The notes under the pieces were generated by a model. The model had not been told where the DNA came from. It searched no databases and worked only from the letters and a program-made list of their open reading frames with translations. A stretch of 37,408 nucleotides of DNA, taken from contig JAJZSQ010000019.1 in assembly GCA_021849615.1 (NCBI GenBank), positions 1 through 37,408 of the forward strand. The letters run 5' to 3'. Made by a program: the position numbers and the translations under genes. Of the stretch, positions 8,289 through 15,817 are shown in pieces (the stretch's first letter is position 1; each line of letters begins with the position of its first letter). Origin of the DNA: Pseudomonadota bacterium. GTDB taxonomy: Bacteria; Pseudomonadota; Gammaproteobacteria; Steroidobacterales; Steroidobacteraceae.

Positions 8289-8381
8289 ATGGACCGATCA
8301 GTGATGCTTGCAGAGTCCGAGCGCGCCGTGCTTTTCGAAAGACTCGGTGGCGGCGTCAAGATCGATGGGGGTGCCGCATGA
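8289..8381 (+). CDS. 30-residue peptide ORF resembling the start of the HTH gene
   Basis: Short frame from the ATG at 8289, with a purine-rich GGGGGAATGGAG upstream, ending at a TGA that overlaps the next ATG (ATGA, 8378-8381). The product MDRSVMLAESERAVLFERLG resembles the first 20 residues of the HTH gene at 8508 (MDRTVTLTESDLVALIERAV), which suggests a partial duplication. Overlap and similarity support it being translated, but its size makes this uncertain. Confidence 0.4.
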   Translation: MDRSVMLAESERAVLFERLGGGVKIDGGAA

Positions 8382-8506
8382 GTTTTGGCAAGATCATCGA
8401 TGACGCCGTGCAGCCGCCCACCGCCCTCCACGTGCCAGCATCGACACCGCAGGCATCGCGGTGCGAGCCGCGCGGGGCGTCGCGTGACATCGATGAGGGC
8501 CGCTGA
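8378..8506 (+). CDS. 42-residue hypothetical ORF
   Basis: Begins MSFGKIIDDAVQPP, overlaps the preceding 30-residue ORF by ATGA, and stops one base before the ATG of the excisionase-like gene at 8508. The rest is Pro/Ala/Arg-rich with no recognised motif. Support comes only from this tight spacing within a coupled gene string. Confidence 0.35.
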   Translation: MSFGKIIDDAVQPPTALHVPASTPQASRCEPRGASRDIDEGR

Positions 8507-8507
8507 G

Positions 8508-8732
8508 ATGGACCGCACAGTCACCCTGACCGAGTCCGACCTGGTCGCGCTCATCGAGCGGGCCGTGGCTCGTGCACTCGCGCAGCGGCCGACGGCCAGC
8601 ACCGTGACCTATGAGCAGGCCGGAGAGATGCTGGGCTGCTCGGGGCGCACGGTGCGGCGCATGAATCCCCCGCAAACATCTGCGGGCCGCATCCCCTACT
8701 CGTGGGTTCTTGAGCGGCTCTCGTCCAGATAG
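8508..8732 (+). CDS. Excisionase-like HTH DNA-binding protein
   Basis: Protein of 74 residues from the ATG at 8508. After a helical N-terminus (MDRTVTLTESDLVALIERAV), residues about 34-68 contain the pattern TYEQAGEMLGCSGRTVRRM...GRIPYSWVLERL. This is typical of the short winged helix-turn-helix (MerR/AlpA/excisionase, HTH_17) proteins encoded by integrative elements. Such proteins bend att-site DNA to favour excision or control integrase expression. The gene is convergent with the integrase and its last 37 bases overlap the integrase 3' end on the other strand. The excisionase role is inferred from family and neighbour. Confidence 0.65.
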   Translation: MDRTVTLTESDLVALIERAVARALAQRPTASTVTYEQAGEMLGCSGRTVRRMNPPQTSAGRIPYSWVLERLSSR

Positions 8733-9740
8733 TCGCTCCACCACGCCATCATCCTGCGCCGCTCATCGAGGTACTGCGCCCGGTGGTACGCCTCGCGCAC
8801 CTCGTCGGTTTCCCGGTGCGCGAGCTGCCGCTCGATCGCATCCTTGCCCCACCGCTTGCTCTCATTGAGCACGGTCGAGGCCACCGCACGGAAGCCGTGT
8901 CCGGTCATACGCCCCTTGTAACCCAAGCGATACAAGGCGAACAGCAGCGTGTTGTTCGAGATCGAGCAGCGCGGATTTTGGCTCGAGGCCAGGATGTAGG
9001 GGCTTTCTTCCTCCGTCATCGCGCGCAGTTCGTCGAGGATCGCGCACACCCGCCCGGAGAGCGGCACCACGTGCGGAATGCGCCGCTTCATGCGTTCCTC
9101 CGGAATCACCCAGGTCTCGGGATCGCGGATCTCGGACCACTGCGCCCCAATCAGTTCACTGGTGCGCGTGAACGTATGCGCCAAGAGCAGCAGGCCCAAG
9201 CGGGTGACCGGTTCCGGGTAGCGGTCGATGGCCCTCATCAGCGCCGGTAATTCCGCCGGCGTGACTGCCGGCATCGGGGTCTTCTCCACCGTCGGCAGGA
9301 CCCGGGAGAGCCCGGCCGGCATGCGATTCGATATCGCCGTGATCGACGGCATGATCGAGAATCGCGCGGATGCGCTGACCGAGCCGGTGTGCGGTCTCCG
9401 CCTTCCCCGCCGCCGCCACGCGGCGCACGACATCAACCAAATCCGCCCGGCGAAGCTCATCGAGCCGCCGACTGCCGAGCAGCGGCAGCACGTATTCCCG
9501 GATCGACTGCTCCACCGTGCGCTGGCTGTTCGCGTGGCTCAGCTCCGGCAGGTGCTGCGCCAACCAGCGCTCGGCGGCCTCGGCGAAGGTGATCGCGGTG
9601 CCACCGCCCCGCAGTTCGGCCTCCCGCCTTGCCGCCCACCGCTCCGCTTCGCGACGGAGCTTAAAGAATCGGGATTCGCGGCGGCCGGCGACGAACAGGT
9701 GCGCCCGCCAGCCCTCGCCGTAGTGCGTAATCGATGCCAT
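8696..9740 (-). pseudogene. int: P4-type tyrosine integrase, broken by a frameshift
   Basis: Site-specific recombinase that would integrate the element into the adjacent tRNA-Ser. The N-terminal part (from MASITHYGEGWRAHLFVAG at 9740) carries the arm-binding and core-binding domains, up to ILDHAVDHGDIES near 9325. The catalytic part continues in another frame from about ...AGLSRVLPTVEKTPMP to the stop at 8696. It has all expected residues: Arg in THTFTRTSELIG, HGFR, LAHRETDE, and the Tyr of AHYHRAQYLDE-type context (HRAQYLDERR). Joining the frames needs one extra base (or two missing bases) near 9320-9335. Otherwise the gene is full length, so the lesion is recent or a sequencing error. Confidence 0.85.
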
Positions 9741-9870
9741 TGCCGTGCGGACTCCATGCGTACTTTTGGGCCGGGAATGGCATTTTGGCCGGACGCGATG
9801 GGACAGGCAATAGCTCAACTCATTGATTTGTCAGCCTCTGTCATGTTCGCCAGACAGGGCGGAACAGAGC
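9741..9870. other. Integrase upstream region and element end at the tRNA
   Basis: This 130-base gap between the integrase start and the tRNA 3' end should hold one attachment-site arm. TTTTGGGCCGG and TTTTGGCCGG occur about 18 bases apart (9763-9795) and could be integrase or excisionase arm sites; this is inference. A copy of the tRNA 3' end was not found elsewhere in the window. Confidence 0.35.
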
Positions 9871-9962
9871 TGGCGGAGAGGGTGGGATTCGAACCCACGA
9901 ACACCCGTGAAGATGTTACTGGAATTCCAGTCCAGCGCCTTCGACCGCTCGGCCACCTCTCC
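9871..9962 (-). tRNA. tRNA-Ser (anticodon GGA)
   Basis: Read on the minus strand, GGAGAGG (9962-9956) pairs with CCTCTCC (9881-9875), followed by discriminator G and an encoded CCA (9874-9871). The anticodon stem CTGGA/TCCAG encloses loop CTGGAAT, so the anticodon is GGA. A long variable arm and the GGTTCGAATCC T-arm confirm a class II serine tRNA. Its 3' end faces the integrase, marking it as the probable integration site. Confidence 0.96.
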
Positions 9963-10085
9963 GCGTCCTGCTCCCGTGCCGGCGGCGCTCGGCGGGGCAT
10001 CAGCTGCCCCCTCCGGTCCCGGACGGGGGGCGCATGATACTACGGCCGGCCCTCAACGGCAGCCCGGCCGCACGAATCGCCGAAT

Positions 10086-10379
10086 TCAGTCCTTGGGCGC
10101 CGGCATCGGGTGCGGCACGACATAGGACGGCGGGGCATCCAGGCACGGATCCTTCGCGGTCGGCGGCGGCGGTGTCGGCCCCTTCAGTGCCGGCACCACC
10201 AGCGCGTCGGCGGTATCGGGGCTGTTGAACCCCGCCGGGATCTTCAGCGGCGGGACACTGGCGGCCTTCTGGTACGGCTGCGGCTTGTGGCAAGACTCGG
10301 CCGTCAGCGCCCGCAGGGCATGGCAGCCGGACAGGACCGGCACAACGGCGGCGAGAGCCCATGCGGCTCTGAATTTCAT
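10086..10379 (-). CDS. Short BamC-like lipoprotein
   Basis: Lipoprotein of 97 residues from the ATG at 10379, preceded by GAGGAG; the frame's earlier start at 10403 lacks a good ribosome site. The signal peptide ends LSGC. The mature part contains YQKAASVPPLKIPAGFNSP followed by ALVVPALK. This is the N-terminal segment typical of BamC/NlpB, whose gene likewise follows dapA in many gammaproteobacteria. The two folded BamC domains (E. coli BamC is about 340 residues) are absent, and the protein ends in a Pro-rich tail. It could be a naturally short form carrying only the BamD-binding strand; whether it works in the Bam complex is inference. Confidence 0.75.
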   Translation of the reverse strand: MKFRAAWALAAVVPVLSGCHALRALTAESCHKPQPYQKAASVPPLKIPAGFNSPDTADALVVPALKGPTPPPPTAKDPCLDAPPSYVVPHPMPAPKD

Positions 10380-10428
10380 CAACGACTCTCCTCGACTCTT
10401 CATGGTGGCCCGACCCCGTGAGGGGTGT

Positions 10429-11367
10429 TCAGGCCATTTGGCCCGCGGCCCGCAGCGCGGCCAGGACCCCCGGCCAATGGGACTCGGACAGCTCCGTCAG
10501 CGGCAACCGAATGCCCGGACCGATCCGCCCCAGCTGCGCCAGCGCCCATTTGACCGGAATGGGATTGGCCTCGAGAAACAGCGCCTGATGCAGCCCCTGC
10601 AGGGCTGAATCGAGGCGCATCGCCGTAGCGGCATCACCGTGCAGCGCCGCTGCAACCATCTCGGACATCGCTCTAGGTGCGACGTTCGCACTCACCGAAA
10701 TCACCCCGCGCGCCCCGGCGAGGATCGCCTCGCGGGCGGTCGCATCGTCCCCGCTCAGCACGAGGAACTCGCTCTGGCTCGAGGCGAGGATCTGGCGCAC
10801 CCGGTCGGCGCCCGGGACCGCCTCTTTGACCGCGACGATGCCGGGGAGTTGCGAGAGCCGTCCGGTGGTCGCCGGCAGCATGTCCACGGCGGTGCGAGCC
10901 GGGACGTTGTAGAGAATCAGAGGCTGGGTGGCCGCCTCGGCCACCGTTGCGAAATGGCGGTAGAGCCCGTCCTGCGTCGGCCGGTTGTAGGCCGGCGTGA
11001 CCACGAGCAGCGCATCGAGCGACAGCTGCGACAGACTGCGCGCGCGTGCCACGGTCGCGGCCGTGCTGCTCGAGCCGGCACCGACCACGACCGCGATCCG
11101 GCCCGCGCTGCGCGCGCACGTCCGTTCGGTGAGCTCGAGCAGCTCATGCTCTTCTAGCGTGGCGGACTCCCCAGTGGTCCCGCCGATCACCACGCCACGC
11201 GTGCCGCTGTCGATGTGCCAGCCGATCAGGCGATCCCATGCCTCGAAATCCACCGCGCCGTCCCTGGCCATGGGGGTGACGATGGCGACGAGACTGCCGG
11301 TGAGGATTTCAGCGATGCCGCGACGGTCTGCCACGGGGGATGCATGCGGGCTCAAAGGGGTATTCAA
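10429..11367 (-). CDS. dapA: 4-hydroxy-tetrahydrodipicolinate synthase
   Basis: Condenses pyruvate with aspartate semialdehyde in the first committed step of lysine and diaminopimelate synthesis. Of 312 residues, GTTGES (63-68) holds the Thr pair, Tyr127 lies in VTPAYNRPTQ, Tyr153 in LILYNVPARTAVD (with Arg158 for substrate binding), and Schiff-base Lys181 in IVAVKEA. The full TIM barrel is present. The frame starts at a TTG (11367); GTG at 11334 is an alternative because the family usually begins close to the GSLVAIVTPM segment. The BamC-like lipoprotein lies 49 bases downstream, so cotranscription is likely. It is divergent from gcvR. Confidence 0.95.
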   Translation of the reverse strand: MNTPLSPHASPVADRRGIAEILTGSLVAIVTPMARDGAVDFEAWDRLIGWHIDSGTRGVVIGGTTGESATLEEHELLELTERTCARSAGRIAVVVGAGSSSTAATVARARSLSQLSLDALLVVTPAYNRPTQDGLYRHFATVAEAATQPLILYNVPARTAVDMLPATTGRLSQLPGIVAVKEAVPGADRVRQILASSQSEFLVLSGDDATAREAILAGARGVISVSANVAPRAMSEMVAAALHGDAATAMRLDSALQGLHQALFLEANPIPVKWALAQLGRIGPGIRLPLTELSESHWPGVLAALRAAGQMA

Positions 11368-11619
11368 TCGTGGGATCGCGCGAGTGGGCCGAACCGAGGC
11401 GCGAGTATATCCGCTCTGGAACGGATTGATCAGCGTCCTGCGAGCCGCACCGCCTCGCCAACAGCGGCGGCCGCGGCGTGCATCGCAGAGAGCTGTGTTT
11501 ATTCACAGTCTCGGCGTCCCTCAGCGCTGTCCGTGCTTTCCGCCGCTGCGCGCTCCGTCTCCCTCCTGTGGGCGGTCGCCAGCGCCCCACGCTCCCGGTA
11601 CACTCTGCAGCCGTACACA
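11368..11619. other. Divergent intergenic region between dapA and gcvR
   Basis: About 250 bases that should carry the promoters of both genes. TACACT at 11599-11604 is a possible -10 for gcvR but has no good -35. No riboswitch or inverted repeat was recognised. Confidence 0.3.
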
Positions 11620-12174
11620 ATGACTTCCGCACCGACAGACACGATGAAGCAGCACCTGGCCGTTTCGGCAATCGGCAGCGATAGAACCGGGATGGTCCAT
11701 GAGCTGACCCGGGTGATCAGCGAGTGCGGCGGCAACATCACCGAGAGCCGCATGGTGGCGCTCGGGGCGGAATTCGCTATGCTGCTGCTCATCTCGGGCA
11801 ACTGGCATGCGCTCGCCAAGCTCGAATCCGAACTGACCCGCCTCGCCGGCACCGGCACGTTCAGCGTGCACATGAAGCGCACCGAGCCGCGCCCCTCGCG
11901 CACCGACATGCTGCCGTACTCGATCGACGTCGTCAGTCTCGATCAGGGCGGGATCGTCGCCGGGCTGTCGGGATTCTTCGCCAGCCGCGGCATCGACATT
12001 GCCGAAGTCTCGACCCGCAGCTACCCGGCCGCCCACACCGGCGCGCCGATGTTCTCCGTGCAGATGATCGTCAACGTGCCGAGCCGCATCCACGTCGCGC
12101 ACCTGCGCGAGGAGTTCATGGACTACTGCGACTCGCTCAACCTGGATGCCATTCTCGAACCGGTGAAATCCTGA
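11620..12174 (+). CDS. gcvR: Glycine cleavage system repressor-like protein, two ACT domains
   Basis: GcvR-family regulator, in E. coli an inhibitor of GcvA activation of the glycine cleavage operon. From the ATG at 11620 it is 184 residues. Two ACT domains are visible: HLAVSAIGSDRTGMVHELTR...MLLLISG and YSIDVVSLDQGGIVAGLSGF...FSVQMIVNVP. The long upstream in-frame extension to 11215 runs antisense to dapA and is rejected. ATG at 11644 (MKQHLAVS) is an equally possible start. The stop is three bases before bcp, so the two are probably cotranscribed, an order also seen in other gammaproteobacteria. No gcv genes are in the window. Confidence 0.88.
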   Translation: MTSAPTDTMKQHLAVSAIGSDRTGMVHELTRVISECGGNITESRMVALGAEFAMLLLISGNWHALAKLESELTRLAGTGTFSVHMKRTEPRPSRTDMLPYSIDVVSLDQGGIVAGLSGFFASRGIDIAEVSTRSYPAAHTGAPMFSVQMIVNVPSRIHVAHLREEFMDYCDSLNLDAILEPVKS

Positions 12175-12177
12175 CCG

Positions 12178-12645
12178 ATGGCCAAGATCGAAGTAGGAAC
12201 TAAGGTTCCTGATTTTTCCCTGCCCGCCACGGACGCGGAAACCTTCACGCTCAAGGGCGCGGCCGGCAAAGCACTCGTCATTTACTTCTACCCCAAGGAC
12301 ATGACCTCGGGGTGCACCCGCGAATCGCAGGACTTCCGTGACCTGCACGCGGCCTTCGCCAAGGCCGGCGCGCGCATCGTCGGCATCTCGCGCGACAACC
12401 TCGCCTCGCACGAGAAGTTCAAGAGCAAGGAACAGCTGCCCTTTGCGCTGCTGTCCGATACAGACGAGCGGGTGTGCAAACTGTTCGACGTGATCCGAGA
12501 GAAGAGCCTCTACGGGCGCAAGTACCTCGGCATCGACCGCAGCACCTTCCTGATCGACAAGCGCGGCGTGCTGCGCCAGGAGTGGCGCAAGGTGAAGGTG
12601 CCCGGGCATGCGGCAGAAGTCCTTGAAGCGGCGCGTGCGCTCTGA
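12178..12645 (+). CDS. bcp: Thioredoxin-dependent peroxiredoxin (BCP/PrxQ)
   Basis: Reduces hydrogen peroxide and organic peroxides in the cytoplasm. Full-length for the family at 155 residues. The peroxidatic Cys46 lies in YFYPKDMTSGCTRES with Thr43 two residues into the PxxxT/SxxC loop. The resolving Cys that many BCPs have five residues later is replaced (Ser50/Gln51). The only other cysteine is Cys100 (DERVCKLF), so the resolving mechanism may be 1-Cys or use Cys100. It lies between gcvR (gap 3 bases) and the PhoH gene (start 34 bases downstream), as part of one plus-strand run. Confidence 0.93.
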   Translation: MAKIEVGTKVPDFSLPATDAETFTLKGAAGKALVIYFYPKDMTSGCTRESQDFRDLHAAFAKAGARIVGISRDNLASHEKFKSKEQLPFALLSDTDERVCKLFDVIREKSLYGRKYLGIDRSTFLIDKRGVLRQEWRKVKVPGHAAEVLEAARAL

Positions 12646-12679
12646 GCCGCCGCTTGCCGCGGGCAGCGACGCCGCACCG

Positions 12680-14110
12680 ATGACGGCGCACGCCGAGAGC
12701 AAATCGCGGCAACACCGGGCGCGGCGCGTGTTCGTGCTCGACACGAACGTGCTGATGCACGATCCGACCTGCATCTTCCGCTTCGAAGAGCACGACGTGT
12801 ACCTGCCCATGGTCGTGCTCGAGGAACTCGACGCGCACAAGAAGGGCATGTCGGAGGCCTCGCGCAACGTGCGCCAAGCGAGCCGTTTCCTCGATGACAT
12901 CATCCGTGGCGCCACCAAGGAGCAGATCGACCGCGGCCTGGCGCTGCCGAGCGGTTTCAGTGGCAACCACGGCAAGAGGCCCAGTTCCGGACGGCTGTAC
13001 TTTCAGACCCGCCCGACCGTGAGCGTCACCCCGGCGCTGCAAGTGGCCGGCAACGACAACGCGATCCTCGCACAGACCCTCAGCCTGCAGCGCGACCTGC
13101 CGGACGCCACCGTGATCCTCGTCTCCAAGGACATCAATCTGCGCATCAAGGCTGCGGTGCTCGGAGTGAATGTAGAGGATTACTACAGCGACAAGACCCT
13201 CGACGATACCGACGTGCTGTTCGGCGGCATGAGCGAGCTGCCGGCGGATTTCTGGGAGCGCCACGGCCAGGACATGCGCTCGTGGAAAGAAGGGGAGCGC
13301 ACCTTCTACGAGATCAAGGGACCCGCCGTGGGTGAGTGGCAGATCAATCAGGGCCTCTACGAGTGCGCCGAGCACGGCATCGAGGGTATCGTGCGGCACA
13401 TCGACGGCGAACGCGCCGTCATCGAGTTGCTGCGCGATCATCGCAGCGAGCGGCACGCGGTCTGGGGCATCAGCGCGCGCAATCGCGAGCAGAACTTCGC
13501 GCTCAATCTGCTGATGGATCCCGAGATCGACTTCGTCAGCATTCTGGGGCCGGCCGGCACGGGCAAGACGCTGCTCACGCTCGCCGCCGGACTGCTGCAG
13601 ACCCTCGAGAGCAATCGCTTCGTCGAGATCATCATGACGCGCGTGACCATCCCGCTCGGGGAGGACATCGGGTTCCTGCCCGGGACCGAAGAAGAGAAGA
13701 TGGAGCCGTGGATGGGCGCACTGATGGACAACCTCGAGGTGCTCACCGGCAGCCAGGAGGGCGGCAACTGGGGCCGGGCCGCCACGCAGGACCTGCTGCG
13801 CAACCGCATCAAGATCCGCTCACTGAATTTCATGCGGGGCCGGACCTTCCTGAACCGCTTCGTGATTCTCGATGAGGCCCAGAACCTCACCCCGAAGCAG
13901 ATGAAGGCGCTGATCACCCGGGCCGGGCCGGGGACGAAGCTCGCCTGCCTCGGCAACGTCTCGCAGATCGACACGCCGTACCTCACCGAGACCACCTCCG
14001 GCCTCACCTATGCCGTGAGCCGCTTCCGCGGCTGGCCGCACTCCGGCCACGTGACGCTGGTGCGCGGGGAGCGCTCCCGCCTGGCGGACTTCGCATCGGA
14101 CATCCTGTAA
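12680..14110 (+). CDS. PIN-PhoH family protein (PhoH2-type RNase/ATPase)
   Basis: Fusion of an N-terminal PIN nuclease domain and a C-terminal PhoH P-loop domain; PhoH2 proteins act as ATP-driven RNA helicase/ribonucleases. From the ATG at 12680 it is 476 residues; the frame also opens at 12608 inside bcp, which I consider less likely. RVFVLDTNVLMHDP (16-29) holds the first PIN acidic residue (Asp21), with LEELD following. The PhoH part has Walker A LGPAGTGKTLL (about 289-299) and Walker B FVILDEAQNLTPKQMK. The GTRGxxxxG-type central region is also present as VTIPLGEDIGFLPGTEEEK. It is not the single-domain PhoH of the ybeZ locus. Confidence 0.92.
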   Translation: MTAHAESKSRQHRARRVFVLDTNVLMHDPTCIFRFEEHDVYLPMVVLEELDAHKKGMSEASRNVRQASRFLDDIIRGATKEQIDRGLALPSGFSGNHGKRPSSGRLYFQTRPTVSVTPALQVAGNDNAILAQTLSLQRDLPDATVILVSKDINLRIKAAVLGVNVEDYYSDKTLDDTDVLFGGMSELPADFWERHGQDMRSWKEGERTFYEIKGPAVGEWQINQGLYECAEHGIEGIVRHIDGERAVIELLRDHRSERHAVWGISARNREQNFALNLLMDPEIDFVSILGPAGTGKTLLTLAAGLLQTLESNRFVEIIMTRVTIPLGEDIGFLPGTEEEKMEPWMGALMDNLEVLTGSQEGGNWGRAATQDLLRNRIKIRSLNFMRGRTFLNRFVILDEAQNLTPKQMKALITRAGPGTKLACLGNVSQIDTPYLTETTSGLTYAVSRFRGWPHSGHVTLVRGERSRLADFASDIL

Positions 14111-14180
14111 GCTGCCGCCCATACCGGCGCGCGGTTCCGCGGCTGAAGAAATGCAAGTTTCTGTTCGTAAAGGGAAACCC

Positions 14181-15731
14181 ATGGGCGCTCTGCGAGGTCC
14201 AACCTGCATGCGCTTGCTCGTATGGATAGTGCTGGCTGCCTTCATGAATGCGGCGGTGGCGGCTCCGGCCGTGCTGACGCCGCCGGCCGCCGCCGTGCCA
14301 CCGCCACTGCCCCCGATTCCCCTCACCACCGACCTGCCCTCGGCCATCGACTCGCAGCTGCCCGCGCTCGGCAGCGCGGCCAGCGTCGCGCTGCCGCCCC
14401 GCGAGCAGTACCAGATCGGCTACTCGATGACCCTGCAGATGCGCGAGCAGCATCAGCTGGTCGAGGACCCGGAGGTCGAGGAGTACCTGAACGAGATCGG
14501 CAAGCGCCTGGCGGCCCAGAGCGTCAAGGGTGCCGCGCAGTTCCACTATTACTGCGTGAACACGCCGGTGGTGAACTCCTTTGCCGCGCCCGGGGACTTC
14601 GTATTCATCAACTCGGGTCTGATCACCTTCACCCACACCGAGTCGGAGCTGGCGGCGGTCATGGCGCACGAGACGGCCCATGAGACCCAGAATCACCTTG
14701 CCCGCAAACTGCTGAACGCCCACAAGGCGAGCATCGAGTCGCTCGCGGCCATGCTCGGCACCATCCTGCTCGGAGCGGCCAGCGGCAGCGGCCAGGCCAT
14801 CGAAGGCGGCGTCGTGGCCTCGCAGGGACTGGCCGCCCAGGAGCAGATCGACTACAGCCGCAGCGTGGAAGAGGAAGCCGACCGCGTCGGCATCGAATAC
14901 CTGGCGGCCGCGGGCTTCGACCCCGAGGCGATGGCCGACATCTTTCAGAAAATGATGCGCCTGGAGGGCATTCAGGACAGCTGGGTGCCGGCGGTGCTGA
15001 TCGGCCACCCGATCACCGTCGACCGCATCGCCCAGGCCCGGGCGCGCGCCGCGCAGTTTCCGCCCGCACCGAACTCCAGCTCGCCGGATTACTACATCAT
15101 CAAGGAGCGTGTGCGTGTGCTCACCGCACCGTCCTCCGAGAACCTGGTCGGCTACTACACCGGCCGCATCGCGCGTGGCCACGACGGGATCGGTATCGAG
15201 TACGGTTATGGACTCGCGCTGATGCGCGCCGGCCATGCGCACCGCGCGGTGCGCGTGTTTGCCAAGCTGCTCGCGGCGCACCCGGATCTGCACCTGCTCT
15301 ACACCGCCCTCGGCCAGGCGCAGGCACAGGCCGACGAGATGCACCAGGCGCTCGCCACCTTCGCCATCGCCAAACGGCTCTTCCCGCTCAACGTGCCGGT
15401 CACCGTGCGCTATGCGCAGACGCTGATGCTCGACCACAAGAATGCGCAGGCGCACCGCATGCTGCTGAACCTGTTCAACCTGGTCGACCCGACACCGCGC
15501 GAGATCGCGCTCACCGCACGCGCGGCGAGCGCGGCCGGTGATCTCGGTGATGCCTACTACTACATGGGCGAATACCAGCTTCGTCAGGGCAACCTGCCGC
15601 TCGCCATCAAGCAGTACCAGATTGCCCTCACGATGCCAAACCTGAATTACGTACAACGCCAGCGCATCAGCGCGCGCATGAAGGAAGTGAAGGATTACCT
15701 GGAGCGTGCCGAGGCGCGCCACCGGAGTTAG
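14181..15731 (+). CDS. bepA: Periplasmic M48 metallopeptidase with TPR domain (BepA/YfgC type)
   Basis: Zinc metallopeptidase/chaperone of the periplasm that assists or degrades outer-membrane proteins such as LptD and BamA substrates. I chose the ATG at 14181 (516 residues) because AAAGGGA lies just upstream; 14151 is the longer alternative. A signal peptide (RLLVWIVLAAFMNAAVAAP) is followed by a Pro-rich linker. The M48 domain has zinc-binding HETAH (163-167) and the third ligand in RSVEEEADRVGIEYL. TPR-like repeats fill the C-terminal 200 residues (GYGLALMRAGHAHRAVRVF, YTALGQAQAQ, YYYMGEYQLRQGNLPLAI). An 8-bp hairpin follows the stop. Confidence 0.92.
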   Translation: MGALRGPTCMRLLVWIVLAAFMNAAVAAPAVLTPPAAAVPPPLPPIPLTTDLPSAIDSQLPALGSAASVALPPREQYQIGYSMTLQMREQHQLVEDPEVEEYLNEIGKRLAAQSVKGAAQFHYYCVNTPVVNSFAAPGDFVFINSGLITFTHTESELAAVMAHETAHETQNHLARKLLNAHKASIESLAAMLGTILLGAASGSGQAIEGGVVASQGLAAQEQIDYSRSVEEEADRVGIEYLAAAGFDPEAMADIFQKMMRLEGIQDSWVPAVLIGHPITVDRIAQARARAAQFPPAPNSSSPDYYIIKERVRVLTAPSSENLVGYYTGRIARGHDGIGIEYGYGLALMRAGHAHRAVRVFAKLLAAHPDLHLLYTALGQAQAQADEMHQALATFAIAKRLFPLNVPVTVRYAQTLMLDHKNAQAHRMLLNLFNLVDPTPREIALTARAASAAGDLGDAYYYMGEYQLRQGNLPLAIKQYQIALTMPNLNYVQRQRISARMKEVKDYLERAEARHRS

Positions 15732-15749
15732 GCGGCCGGCGGGCCGCCT
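15730..15749 (+). terminator. Hairpin at the end of bepA
   Basis: AGGCGGCC (15730-15737) pairs perfectly with GGCCGCCT (15742-15749) around a GGCG loop. It begins within the stop codon of bepA. There is no T-run, so it is a weak or factor-assisted terminator at best. Confidence 0.4.
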
Positions 15750-15760
15750 GCAAGGCGGCG

Positions 15761-15789
15761 CTGGGACCGGAACATTGGGCTGCTACAAT
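15761..15789 (+). promoter_or_regulatory. Extended -10 promoter for mlaA
   Basis: TACAAT at 15784-15789 is preceded by TG one base upstream (TGCTACAAT), an extended -10. The -35 region 17 bases upstream (CTGGGA, 15761-15766) is weak. Transcription would start about 20 bases before the mlaA ATG at 15818. Confidence 0.5.
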
Positions 15790-15817
15790 GCGCGTTCGCA
15801 TCGCGCACGGATACGTC

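Noticed and set aside
14004-15722. A 572-codon open frame on the minus strand opposite bepA.
   Set aside because: It is rich in Arg, Gly, His and Val with no domain, and lies exactly antisense to a clear M48 peptidase. It is a shadow produced by high GC.
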